From an uncultured Porphyromonadaceae bacterium (GTDB lineage: Bacteria > Bacteroidota > Bacteroidia > Bacteroidales > Muribaculaceae), in the NCBI GenBank assembly GCA_947573485.1, contig CANPGB010000007.1:1-64000 (forward strand): a DNA stretch of 64,000 nt. Direction: 5' to 3'. Under the pieces are notes generated by a model. That model saw only the letters and a program-made list of their open reading frames with translations. It was not told where the DNA came from and made no database searches. Numbering within the stretch: the stretch's first letter is position 1; each line of letters begins with the position of its first letter. Position numbers and translations under genes: made by a program. Of the stretch, positions 45,354 to 53,594 are shown piece after piece.

Positions 45354-45842
45354 ATGAACGCCTGCGACACAAGCATAAGCCCGCGCTTCACCCCCGGAGC
45401 CGCCCCCTACGCCAAGCTTGCCACCGTGCGCCTGCTGTGGCGCATGGCGTGGCTACCCGCGGCTGCCATTGTTGCGGCGGCGCTTGCCGGGTTTGCCGAC
45501 AGCCGATACTGGTACCTCGGCCTCATGCTTGTGTTCATAGTTTACCCCGGCGCCCTCTCTATGGTGTGGATAAGTTTTGCAGGCAAGCACGCCGTGGCCA
45601 CACTCTCTCGCCCTCAGGAGTGGGAGTTCGGCAGCGACGCGCTTACCATGCGCTTCTATCCTTTCGAGAACGATGAAGACACAGAACCTGTGTCTGTACT
45701 CTCTGTGCCTTACAGCGCCTTGCACTCTCTTGAGCGCAGCGGCCAATGGCTTGTTGTAGAAAGCAGGGAGGGCTTCCAAGGCTTTCCTTTTGCCCTCATT
45801 CCTGCCGACAGCTTCCCTAAAACACTGAATATAAATGAATAA
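45354..45842 (+). CDS. Small membrane protein of unknown function
   Basis: A 162-residue protein with two membrane helices at about residues 28-48 and 52-75 (LPAAAIVAAALAGFADSRYW, YLGLMLVFIVYPGALSMVWI), then a soluble C-terminal domain of about 85 residues with beta character (EWEFGSDALTMRFYPFEN, SGQWLVVESREGFQGFPF). The layout resembles the YcxB/PH-like membrane proteins, but I cannot assign a family. It starts 10 bases after the M3 peptidase and overlaps the next gene by 8 bases, so it belongs to that operon. Confidence 0.75.
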   Translation: MNACDTSISPRFTPGAAPYAKLATVRLLWRMAWLPAAAIVAAALAGFADSRYWYLGLMLVFIVYPGALSMVWISFAGKHAVATLSRPQEWEFGSDALTMRFYPFENDEDTEPVSVLSVPYSALHSLERSGQWLVVESREGFQGFPFALIPADSFPKTLNINE

Positions 45843-48006
45843 TAATGATATGTTAAACGATATACGCCAGGCACGTACGAGCTTCGACAGCGGCGCTTAT
45901 GCCGACGGCTTCGGCTACTTGCGCCGTGCAGCCTCGGCTTCGGCCGACCCCGCTGCCTTCAAGCGCGCCATTGAGGGTGTGGAAAACGAGTATTACTACA
46001 TGCTCCGCTTCATAGCCTCGGGAAATGATGTCGAGGGGCTCGACGGAACACTCGCCATTATCGCGTCGAAGGCTGAAAGCATAGCACACAGCCTCGAACT
46101 CGACTTTGCCGCAAGCTCGGCGACCACCGTTTTCAGCGGGCAGTTGCGCTATATGCGCCGCCGTCCCGAGGAAACCCTCGAGAGCCTCGTGAGCGACTAT
46201 CTTGCCGAGCTCGACAAGGTGAACGCCGACACAGCTGCCCTTACCGACACCCGCAGGCGCGCGACTCTCGAACGCCTCTCTACCGATATTTTCAACCGTC
46301 TGTGGGTTGAATATCCTGTCGGCGACGAGGCTGTGGCGCTGTTGGAGAGCGTGATATGCGACCCGGCCATACCCTTCTACGACCGTGTGGCGTGGGTGCA
46401 TGCCTTGGGCCTCGCCACTCAGAATTATGTTGACCCCGTGCTCATTAAGCTCCTCTCGGCCGCCCATGCGTGCGACGATACCCGTGTTTCAACAGCAGCG
46501 GCCATATGGCTGGTGCTCGCCACACGACGATTGCCCTCCGACTCGCGCTATACCGCCCGTATGCGCGGGATTATCAAGACGGTAGCTTCGGTCAATGCCT
46601 CCGACATCACCGATGTGCTCCTTGAATACTGCCGCTGCCTGGGAGTGGAAAAGCTCAATGCCGATTTCAAAGATGTTTTCGGCCCCGAACTGCAGCAGAT
46701 TGGTCGTGCCGTGAGCGAGGAGATTGCCGATACCGACCCCGACAAGCTCGACGAGCTCCTTATGAATCCCGAGTGGATAAGCGACCGCCTCGGCACCAAG
46801 GGGCTCGACAACCTGCGCAACTTTGTGGAGGCGCAGCAGAACGGCGACGACGTATTTATGGCCACTCTCGGCAAGATGCGCGCTTTCGAGTTCTTCAACT
46901 CGCTCTCCAACTGGTTCTTGCCTTTCCACACCGCGCACAGCATGCTCGCGCCCGTTGTCGACGGCGAGGGCGCCATGATAGCCGATGCTATTGCGCAGAT
47001 GAACGTGCTCTGCGACAGCGATAAATATGCCATGATACTGAGCATGGCGCAGATGCCCGAGGCCATGCGTGGCCCGGCTCTTACGCAGATGTCGCAGCAG
47101 TTCCAGTCCATGAGCTCCATGCCCGAGGCCGTAGAGGCTCTCCGCGAGGCCGCCAAGAGCTCGCGCCGCCATCTCATAAACAATCACCTGAAGAACATCT
47201 ACCGCTTCTATAAGCTCTTCAAGACGCGCACTGAGTTTTTCGACATCTTTGCAGGCGAGCTCGACTATCTCAGGATTGTACGTCTGGCGAAAACCGATGC
47301 CGACAGCGTGCGCGCAATTGCCGAGGAGCTTTTCCGCACCAAGCGCTATGCCAAGGCCGCCAAACTCTACTCATATCTTATAGAGGAGCTCTCTGATGAC
47401 TATGACGAGGCCGCCACGTGCGCGCTGCTCCGCAAGGCTGCTTTCGCCTTTGAAATGGCACAGGACTTTGCTGCAGCCGAGATGTACTACAGCCACGTCC
47501 TTGAGGCCGACCCCGACGATTTCTGGAGCGCGTGCCGCCTTGCCCAGTGCATGCTTACCCAGAGCGATGACGAGAACACGGCTGCCGAGGCCCTCGACAG
47601 AGTGGAGCCCTTTGTTGCCACGCATACCGATGACCCCGCTTTCCTACGCCTGCTCGGGAAGCTTTACGACCTCCTCGAACGCCGCGACGATGCCGTGAGT
47701 GTCTATCACAATCTCGAATATATATCGCCCGATGGCGACCCCGAGGCAAAAGGCCTCCTTGCCCGCGCCCTGCTCTTTGCAGGCGACTATCAGGAAGCGC
47801 TGGCTCTTTTCCCCGAGAGCGCCGACGATGAGATAAACTACTACCACGCCCTTGCCCTGTGGCTCAACGGCGACCGTGCCGCGGCTCTCCGCCTCATGGC
47901 AAGCGCGGACTCTGCCGGGTATCCCATCCCCGAGACCCTCAAGGCTCACCCGGCAGCCGAATCGTTTACCCTTATCGGCGATATGATAAAGTATAAATTT
48001 GGTTAG
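45835..48006 (+). CDS. TPR-repeat protein of unknown function
   Basis: A 723-residue soluble, nearly all-helical protein with no signal peptide. The N-terminal 450 residues contain HEAT-like helices without a known motif. From about residue 480 a series of TPR-like pairs is visible (EELFRTKRYAKAAKLYSYLI, FEMAQDFAAAEMYYSHVLEADPDD, ARALLFAGDYQEALALFPES). It could be a scaffold for protein assembly in the cytoplasm. It overlaps the membrane protein gene upstream by 8 bases, so the two products may act together. Its stop codon lies at the very edge of a heptamer repeat array. Confidence 0.82.
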   Translation: MNNNDMLNDIRQARTSFDSGAYADGFGYLRRAASASADPAAFKRAIEGVENEYYYMLRFIASGNDVEGLDGTLAIIASKAESIAHSLELDFAASSATTVFSGQLRYMRRRPEETLESLVSDYLAELDKVNADTAALTDTRRRATLERLSTDIFNRLWVEYPVGDEAVALLESVICDPAIPFYDRVAWVHALGLATQNYVDPVLIKLLSAAHACDDTRVSTAAAIWLVLATRRLPSDSRYTARMRGIIKTVASVNASDITDVLLEYCRCLGVEKLNADFKDVFGPELQQIGRAVSEEIADTDPDKLDELLMNPEWISDRLGTKGLDNLRNFVEAQQNGDDVFMATLGKMRAFEFFNSLSNWFLPFHTAHSMLAPVVDGEGAMIADAIAQMNVLCDSDKYAMILSMAQMPEAMRGPALTQMSQQFQSMSSMPEAVEALREAAKSSRRHLINNHLKNIYRFYKLFKTRTEFFDIFAGELDYLRIVRLAKTDADSVRAIAEELFRTKRYAKAAKLYSYLIEELSDDYDEAATCALLRKAAFAFEMAQDFAAAEMYYSHVLEADPDDFWSACRLAQCMLTQSDDENTAAEALDRVEPFVATHTDDPAFLRLLGKLYDLLERRDDAVSVYHNLEYISPDGDPEAKGLLARALLFAGDYQEALALFPESADDEINYYHALALWLNGDRAAALRLMASADSAGYPIPETLKAHPAAESFTLIGDMIKYKFG

Positions 48007-48295
48007 GAGTTTCTTAGTTAGGGGTTAGGGGTTAGGAGTTTAGGATTAGGCACCGCGCGTCCGTAGGACGCTGATTAATCCAGTAACCGGGTACGCCGTA
48101 GCCTCAGGCGGAGGCGTGCCCGGGTAGCCAAAATATGAGTTATGGCGTCCGAAGGACGCTGATTAAGATGGTCGTAACCCTCAATCCTAACTTCTAATTC
48201 CTAACTAAACAACCCCAACTCCTAACTCCTAACCCCTACCCCCTAACTAAGAAACCCCTAACCCCTAACTCCTAACCCCTAACTCCTAACTAACA
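48004..48295. repeat. Composite repeat: inverted heptamer arrays around a dispersed hairpin repeat
   Basis: The left arm (48004-48050) has G-rich heptamers of the type GGGGTTA; the right arm (about 48187-48294) has the complementary CCCCTAA/TAACTCC units, so the two arms can pair. Both also hold the block TTTCTTAGTTAG or its complement. Between them, 48054-48170 is a copy of the hairpin repeat seen at 1-369. No gene lies here, and the DUF4293 start codon follows directly. Confidence 0.92.
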
Positions 48296-48712
48296 ATGGT
48301 TTTACAACGCTGGCAAAACCTCCTCCTCTTTCTCGCAGTAATTTTTATGTGCATTTTCTGCCTCACCCCCTACGCTACCCGCACGGCTGAGGCAGGCTCC
48401 GTGGCAGTGTATGCCTCCGACGCCCCTGTGTTCCTGATAATCAATATTGTAATAGCGGCACTGCTCGTTATCGCGATATTCCTTTTCAAGAATCTCAAGC
48501 GCCAGATGACAGTGACGATACTCTCGATAGTGCTCGTGTGCGCTTCGATAGTGACCTGTGGCTTCATGATGTATGCTGCAATGCCTGATGCCACCCTCGT
48601 CTGGACCGGTGGCGTTCTGCTCCTTGTAGCCACCCTCGTGTGCGCTCTTGCCGCCTACCGCTTCATGCGTAAGGACCACAATCTGCTCCGCAGCTACGAC
48701 AGACTCCGGTAA
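48296..48712 (+). CDS. DUF4293 family membrane protein
   Basis: A 138-residue inner-membrane protein with four helices (about 8-25, 45-64, 72-93, 100-120) and short loops; the C-terminus is basic. The N-terminus MVLQRWQNLLLFLAVIFM is typical of DUF4293, a Bacteroidetes family with no known role. The start codon lies one base beyond the last heptamer of the repeat array, and no promoter box is visible in the array. The 3' end overlaps the convergent ABC ATPase gene by 19 bases. Confidence 0.88.
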   Translation: MVLQRWQNLLLFLAVIFMCIFCLTPYATRTAEAGSVAVYASDAPVFLIINIVIAALLVIAIFLFKNLKRQMTVTILSIVLVCASIVTCGFMMYAAMPDATLVWTGGVLLLVATLVCALAAYRFMRKDHNLLRSYDRLR

Positions 48713-49455
48713 ACGAAATCGCCTCGCGAGGCATCGAAGCTGAGCGACGGAAAGGCCCGGTCGAGCGCCCCTTTTGCTATCACATCGGCTTTAGAGCCGC
48801 AGCAGAGGGTGCGTGACGCCGGGTCTACTACCATAAGATTGTCGGCGGCGGCAATAGCCGGGGCGATGTCGTGCGTGGATATCAGCACGGCGTGGCCGCT
48901 GTCGGCCAGTTGGCGCAGAAGTCGCATGATATCTTGGCGCCCCGCCACGTCGAGGAAAGCGCTCGGCTCATCGAGTATTATGAGCGGTGTCTGCTGGGCC
49001 AGGGCGCGGGCTATCATGGCTTTTTGTCGCTCGCCGTCGCTGAGGGTGCCAAGGTGTCGGTGAGCCTTGTCGACGAGACCTACATCGGCTATGGCTTTGG
49101 CAACGAGAGCTTTGTCGCTGTCGCTGTTGCGCGAGAAAGGGCCGTTGTAAGCATATCGGCCCATAGCCACGCACTCTTCCACCGTCAGGTCGCCACCTCC
49201 GTTGCGGTCGGTGAAAACTACTGCGAGGCGGCGCGCAAGTTCTCGGCGCCCATAAGATGATATATCCTTGCCGTCGAGCAAAATACGTCCGGCCAATGGC
49301 GCCGCCGCTCCTGTTATTGTGCGCAGCAGGGTCGATTTTCCGCTGCCGTTGGCGCCTATGAGAACGTTGAGGCTGCCCGGGCTGAGGGTGAAGTTGACAT
49401 CGCGCAGCACGGTGTTTCCGCTGTATCCGGCATCGATATGTTCGGCGGTAATCAT
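48694..49455 (-). CDS. Iron-complex/cobalamin-type ABC transporter ATPase
   Basis: A 253-residue ATPase that powers the importer formed with the permease and binding protein upstream. It has Walker A GANGSGKST (34-42), the signature LSDGERQKAMIARAL, Walker B LIILDEPS and the switch histidine (ISTHD). I chose the ATG at 49455 because it overlaps the permease stop in an ATGA junction; the longer frame runs inside the permease gene. The family (FepC/BtuD-like) takes up siderophores, haem or vitamin B12; which one cannot be told here. The 3' end overlaps DUF4293. Confidence 0.93.
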   Translation of the reverse strand: MITAEHIDAGYSGNTVLRDVNFTLSPGSLNVLIGANGSGKSTLLRTITGAAAPLAGRILLDGKDISSYGRRELARRLAVVFTDRNGGGDLTVEECVAMGRYAYNGPFSRNSDSDKALVAKAIADVGLVDKAHRHLGTLSDGERQKAMIARALAQQTPLIILDEPSAFLDVAGRQDIMRLLRQLADSGHAVLISTHDIAPAIAAADNLMVVDPASRTLCCGSKADVIAKGALDRAFPSLSFDASRGDFVYRSLS

Positions 49456-50462
49456 GAGAAATAAAGCAGACGGCGGCGGTTGAGCAATACGTAAATGATT
49501 ACAGGCACGCCTAATACGGGCGTTATGGCGTTGATAGGAATCGCGCCCCCTTTGGAGAGCATGGGCGCCACCGATATTATCTGGCAGAGCAAGCCCGTGA
49601 GGGCGCCGCACAGGGCGGTGACGGGCAGTACTTTGGCATGATTCGACGAGTGCAGGGCAATGCGTGCCACATGAGGCACCACAAGCCCGATGAATCCTAT
49701 CGGCCCGCACCAGGCCGTGACCACGGCAGTGAGGGCGCCCGAGAGGAAAAGCAGACCCGTGCGTACCCGTCGCACCGATATGCCCACGTTTGCGGCGAAG
49801 CGCTCGCCCATGAGCATGGCATTGAGGCTGCGGATGTATAGCGCCGAGCCCGCAAGGAGCAGAGCCGAGAGTATAGCGAGGGCGGGCAGGCGCTCGAGCC
49901 CTACGCTCGCAAAGGTGCCGAGACCCCACACCACATAGCTGTGCACGGCGCTGTCGGTAGAGAAGAAACTCAGCAGCGTGATTACCGATGATGCAAGGTA
50001 GCCAAGGAGTATGCCTACTATGAACAGGGCGTCGGCCGAGCGCACCACCAACGATACCAGCGAGAGCAGGGCGAGTACGGCCAGGGCGCCCGCGAGGGCT
50101 CCGGCGATAACGGCCACATTGCCCCACAGCCCGGCGGCTCCGCCCACGAGCATTATCACAAGTGCCACGCCCAGGCTTGAGCCCGACGATATGCCCATGA
50201 TTGAAGGGCCTGCGAGAGGATTGTTGAAACAGGTCTGCATCAGCAGGCCAGCCACCGAGAGCGCTGCACCCGCGATGAGGGCTGTCAGCAAGGCCGGGAG
50301 GCGGTTCTCGACCACGATATACCGAGCCACGGGGTCGCTGCCGTCGGTGAGGGCGTCGGCAACAGTGGCGAGCGACAGCTCAACCCCTCCCACTGTAAGC
50401 CCTAATGGAAGCAGGAGCGCTATCAGCGCCGTGATTATTATGTATACCGTGGCCGTGCGCAC
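49452..50462 (-). CDS. FecCD-family ABC transporter permease
   Basis: A 336-residue inner-membrane permease with about ten helices. Family motifs include ENRLPALLTALIAGAALSVA, GLLMQTCFNNPLAGPSIMGI, the ATPase-contact region near GERFAANVGISVRRVR and CGPIGFIGLVVPHVAR. It works as a dimer with the ATPase encoded next and the binding protein encoded before it (6 bases apart). The family imports iron-siderophores, haem and cobalamin. Confidence 0.94.
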   Translation of the reverse strand: MRTATVYIIITALIALLLPLGLTVGGVELSLATVADALTDGSDPVARYIVVENRLPALLTALIAGAALSVAGLLMQTCFNNPLAGPSIMGISSGSSLGVALVIMLVGGAAGLWGNVAVIAGALAGALAVLALLSLVSLVVRSADALFIVGILLGYLASSVITLLSFFSTDSAVHSYVVWGLGTFASVGLERLPALAILSALLLAGSALYIRSLNAMLMGERFAANVGISVRRVRTGLLFLSGALTAVVTAWCGPIGFIGLVVPHVARIALHSSNHAKVLPVTALCGALTGLLCQIISVAPMLSKGGAIPINAITPVLGVPVIIYVLLNRRRLLYFS

Positions 50463-50468
50463 AGGGGG

Positions 50469-51623
50469 TCAATCGTTGGAAAAGTAGCGTAGGGTGTAGT
50501 CCTTCATAACGTCGGGGTGGAAGATAGCCACATAGTCGGCCAAGAGATACTCCGGGTGGAAGGCGATTTCGTTGAAGAGCGGCTTTACCGAGGTGTCGCA
50601 GCCGTATACCTTGCCCTCTTTCACGGCCTTGAAGGCTCCGTAGCGTTTGTTTTGGGCAATCAGGCTCGCGGCATCGGCCGTGTGTCCGAAGGTGCGGAGC
50701 AGCCATACATCGGCATCGAGGGCACGCTCGGCAACCTTTTCGAGGCTGAGGGCGAGCGAGCCTGTGCCCTGTGTGTCGGCCCATGGCCACACGCCGCCCG
50801 CATCGCTTATCATGCGCGCCATATAGCTCTCACCGGCAGGTACATACCATATGCCCGACTGCTCGCTTTCGGTAAGTACTTTCGGTTTGGCAATAGCCGA
50901 GGTCCCGGCTTTGAAAACGAGCTCTGAGTATCGGTCAATTACGCCTGTGAAAATTTCTCGGGCTTCATCGCGGCGCCCGGTGAGCTCGCCTAAGAGCAGA
51001 AGCCACTCGGCACGGCCTATGGGCGAAGTCTCAAGGTAGTCGGCAAGCTCTATCGGAATTACCGAGGAGGGCAGGGGAGGGGCCGAAATCCCCTGCATGG
51101 GGCTTCGCAGCACCACTTGGGCGCCCGAGGCCACAAGGCGCTCGGCCGACGGGCTCTGCGATGAGCCTAATGCTGCTATTTTCCCCTGCTTTATGAGAGC
51201 GGCGACGGTATCGCTTTCGGGGAAATACTCGGCATCGGCCACAGCACATACGGCACCGATAGCGCCAAGTTCAGCCAGACCGCCTGTGTGCACCGACGAG
51301 TAGACCGCAGCCTTGTCGACGGGCGTGCGCACCACAGCGGTGCCCTCGGCAAGGTCGGCCGGGAGGGTGGAGTCGCGGTGTACGAGCGCGTAGCGGCCGA
51401 GGTATTTGCCCTCGTTCCACGGGTCGGCGATGTCTACTAAAACCGTGCCTCCGCCAATATCGGCTATGGTGAGGTAGCGGGCGTGGTGTGTGAGAGTGTC
51501 GGCGGTTTCAATATTGTCGTAGTCGCCGTCCCAACGCTCCTGCGAGCCCTTACAAGCCCAAAATCCCGAGAGCGCTATCGCCCCCGGGATTATAAAAGCC
51601 AAGCTTTTGAGTGTCAGTCTCAT
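50469..51623 (-). CDS. ABC transporter substrate-binding lipoprotein (iron complex/B12 type)
   Basis: A 384-residue lipoprotein (Cys24 in GFWAC) of the FepB/BtuF class that hands its ligand to the FecCD permease. The two lobes joined by a long helix are visible: the first has GLAELGAIGAVCAVADAEYF and ERLVASGAQVVL, and the second has ESEQSGIWYVPAGESYMARM. Its start codon at 51623 overlaps the DUF805 stop in an ATGA junction. No TonB-dependent receptor or cobalamin riboswitch is seen beside it, so the ligand stays open. Confidence 0.88.
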   Translation of the reverse strand: MRLTLKSLAFIIPGAIALSGFWACKGSQERWDGDYDNIETADTLTHHARYLTIADIGGGTVLVDIADPWNEGKYLGRYALVHRDSTLPADLAEGTAVVRTPVDKAAVYSSVHTGGLAELGAIGAVCAVADAEYFPESDTVAALIKQGKIAALGSSQSPSAERLVASGAQVVLRSPMQGISAPPLPSSVIPIELADYLETSPIGRAEWLLLLGELTGRRDEAREIFTGVIDRYSELVFKAGTSAIAKPKVLTESEQSGIWYVPAGESYMARMISDAGGVWPWADTQGTGSLALSLEKVAERALDADVWLLRTFGHTADAASLIAQNKRYGAFKAVKEGKVYGCDTSVKPLFNEIAFHPEYLLADYVAIFHPDVMKDYTLRYFSND

Positions 51624-52090
51624 TCTTCGCCGTAAGGATTGCGACCGTACTGGTTGTCGGGGGCGCTGGGCTGGCAGCACCACACGATTGCCCAGATGCC
51701 GACGGCGAGAGCTACGATGCTGCCGAAAGCTAATTTACCGGCGTGGCCGCTCGCGGCAGCTGCCACAGCCTGAGGGTTGCCGCTGAGAGCTGCTGAGAAA
51801 ATACCGCTGAAAGCGAAACCGCAGGCGGCGAATACAATCACATACTGGGCTACCACCCACCAGCCGCTGTGGCCACCGTCGTGGAAGCGACGTGTGAGGA
51901 TTGCAAGGTTGGGCAGCAGAAGGCCGAGGCTGATGATGCTGTTAAACCAATTGCCGAGGAACGAACCTACTACGCCGAGGAGGAAAACAAAGAGCATAGC
52001 CCACCAGTATTCGGCACGGGTGGAGCGGCCGTTGAAGTTGATGTAGTTGGCAAAGTAGAGCTTAATTGCCGTAACGAAATCTACGTTCAT
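51620..52090 (-). CDS. DUF805 family membrane protein
   Basis: A 156-residue inner-membrane protein with four helices. The family pattern NFNGRSTRAEYWWAMLF at the N-terminus and LAILTRRFHDGGHSGWW in the middle is clear. The C-terminus (QPSAPDNQYGRNPYGEE) is the usual DUF805 tail. The function of the family is unknown. It is translationally coupled to the ABC-importer genes downstream (ATGA overlap), which is an unusual place for it, and is read from a promoter at 52116. Confidence 0.92.
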   Translation of the reverse strand: MNVDFVTAIKLYFANYINFNGRSTRAEYWWAMLFVFLLGVVGSFLGNWFNSIISLGLLLPNLAILTRRFHDGGHSGWWVVAQYVIVFAACGFAFSGIFSAALSGNPQAVAAAASGHAGKLAFGSIVALAVGIWAIVWCCQPSAPDNQYGRNPYGEE

Positions 52091-52115
52091 AATTGTGAAT
52101 GTTATTTAGTTTCGG

Positions 52116-52147
52116 CAAATTTAGAAAAATGTGTTGGATTGTGCAAA
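52116..52147 (-). promoter_or_regulatory. Promoter of DUF805-ABC importer operon
   Basis: On the minus strand TTTG (52144-52147), 20 bases, TAAATTTG (52116-52123): a full consensus match, 26 bases before the start. Confidence 0.8.
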
Positions 52148-52189
52148 TATTTGGCCTGCTCGATTTAAGGATTTTTGACAAAAAATGCT

Positions 52190-52197
52190 TAACTTTG
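52190..52197 (+). promoter_or_regulatory. Promoter -7 box of the nqr operon
   Basis: TAACTTTG, a full -7 match 31 bases before the nqrA start. The -33 box is weak (TTTA at 52164-52167, 22-base spacing). Confidence 0.6.
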
Positions 52198-52227
52198 CCG
52201 ATTATTAGCCAACTCCACATTCAATCC

Positions 52228-53571
52228 ATGAATCTTAGAATACGTAAAGGCTTGCAGCTCAATATAAAAGGAGCTATTCCCGCGGGTGCGCGCATATGCG
52301 ATGCCCCGGCTGCGGGAGTGTATGCCGTTATCCCCGACGACTTTACCGGCTTTGTGCCTAAAGTCGCAGTAAAAGAGGGCGATGAAGTTGCTGCGGGAGC
52401 TGCCGTTCTTTTCGACAAGGCTCACCCGGCGGTAAAACTCGTGTCGCCCGTCGACGGTCGCGTCAAAGCCGTAGTGCGCGGTGAGCGCCGCAAGATTCTG
52501 CGTGTCGAAATCGAGCCCTGCGCCATTTCGGCCACAGCAGCACGTCCTGCCCAAGTGAGTGCCTCCGACCCCCGCACCCTTCTCGCATCCTCAGGCCTTA
52601 TGGCCATGATGCGCCAGCGACCCTACGACATCGTTCCAAACCCCGAGAGCACCGTCCGCGACATCTTCGTCACAGCATTCGACACAGCCCCCCTGGCAGC
52701 TAAAGAGGCCACCGAGGGGCTTTCTATTTTCACGGCCGACGACTTCGAGGCCGGAGCCGCGCTCTTAGGTAAAATCACCGAAGGCAAGGTTTATCTATGT
52801 CACGACAGCTCATGGAGCTTCGGAGCCGTTAAAGGCACTGAAGATGTGAGCGTCGAAGGCCCCTTCCCGGCAAGTAACGCAGGTGTGCTCATCGCAAATA
52901 TCGCTCCGGTGAACAAGGGCGAGACAGTGTGGACGCTCGACCTCGCCACGCTCGGCCGCATCGGCCGCCTGGCACGCACCGGCGAGCATTGCTTCGACAC
53001 CATTGTGGCCGTAACAGGGCCCGAAGCCGTAGAGCCCGCGCTCGTAAAGACCATAATCGGTTCTGCTGTTGCTCCCATACTCAAAGGCCATATGCCCGAC
53101 ACCGAACGCCACCTGCGCGTAATCTCGGGCAATGTGTTCACGGGTGTTGCCGTGAATCCGGCTGACGGCTTCCTTCACGCCCCCTACCGTCAGATTACCA
53201 TTATCGACGAGGGCGACGATGTGAACGAGTTCATGGGCTGGGCCTCCCTCTCGCCCGCCAAGATGAGCGAGAGCCGCACTTTCCCCGGCCACTTCTTCCG
53301 CCGCCTTTTCAGCCCCGACGCACGCCTCAACGGAGGTCGCCGTGCCATGATTATGAGCGGGCAGTACGAGGCCGTGACGCCTATGGATATCCTGCCCGAA
53401 TACCTCGTGAAGGCTATCCTGGCGCATAACATCGAGGATATGGAGAAACTCGGAATTTATGAGGTGGCGCCCGAAGACTTTGCCGCCGCCGAGTATGCCG
53501 ACACCTCGAAACTGCCCCTGCAGAAAATTGTGCGCGAGGGTCTCGACTACCTCCGCAAAGAGCTTGAATAA
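52228..53571 (+). CDS. nqrA: Na+-translocating NADH:quinone reductase subunit A
   Basis: A 447-residue peripheral subunit of the Nqr complex, which oxidises NADH, reduces quinone and pumps Na+ outward. It has no membrane helices. The N-terminus LRIRKGLQLNIKGAIP is typical, followed by a biotinyl-lipoyl-like barrel (VKLVSPVDGRVKAVVRGERR). I start at 52228; a longer frame to 52099 would run through the promoter. It is the first of six genes in the usual order A-B-C-D-E-F. Confidence 0.96.
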   Translation: MNLRIRKGLQLNIKGAIPAGARICDAPAAGVYAVIPDDFTGFVPKVAVKEGDEVAAGAAVLFDKAHPAVKLVSPVDGRVKAVVRGERRKILRVEIEPCAISATAARPAQVSASDPRTLLASSGLMAMMRQRPYDIVPNPESTVRDIFVTAFDTAPLAAKEATEGLSIFTADDFEAGAALLGKITEGKVYLCHDSSWSFGAVKGTEDVSVEGPFPASNAGVLIANIAPVNKGETVWTLDLATLGRIGRLARTGEHCFDTIVAVTGPEAVEPALVKTIIGSAVAPILKGHMPDTERHLRVISGNVFTGVAVNPADGFLHAPYRQITIIDEGDDVNEFMGWASLSPAKMSESRTFPGHFFRRLFSPDARLNGGRRAMIMSGQYEAVTPMDILPEYLVKAILAHNIEDMEKLGIYEVAPEDFAAAEYADTSKLPLQKIVREGLDYLRKELE

Positions 53572-53594
53572 TAATCACTAACTATAACCGACAA

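Noticed and set aside
49456..50127. N-terminal extension of the ABC ATPase to 50127
   Set aside because: The extension is out of frame over the permease gene and rich in Arg and Pro; the ATGA start at 49455 begins the ATPase domain directly.
51624..52227. Cobalamin riboswitch or haem box upstream of the ABC importer
   Set aside because: The leader before DUF805 is only about 20-30 bases from the predicted promoter and shows no B12-box-like sequence.
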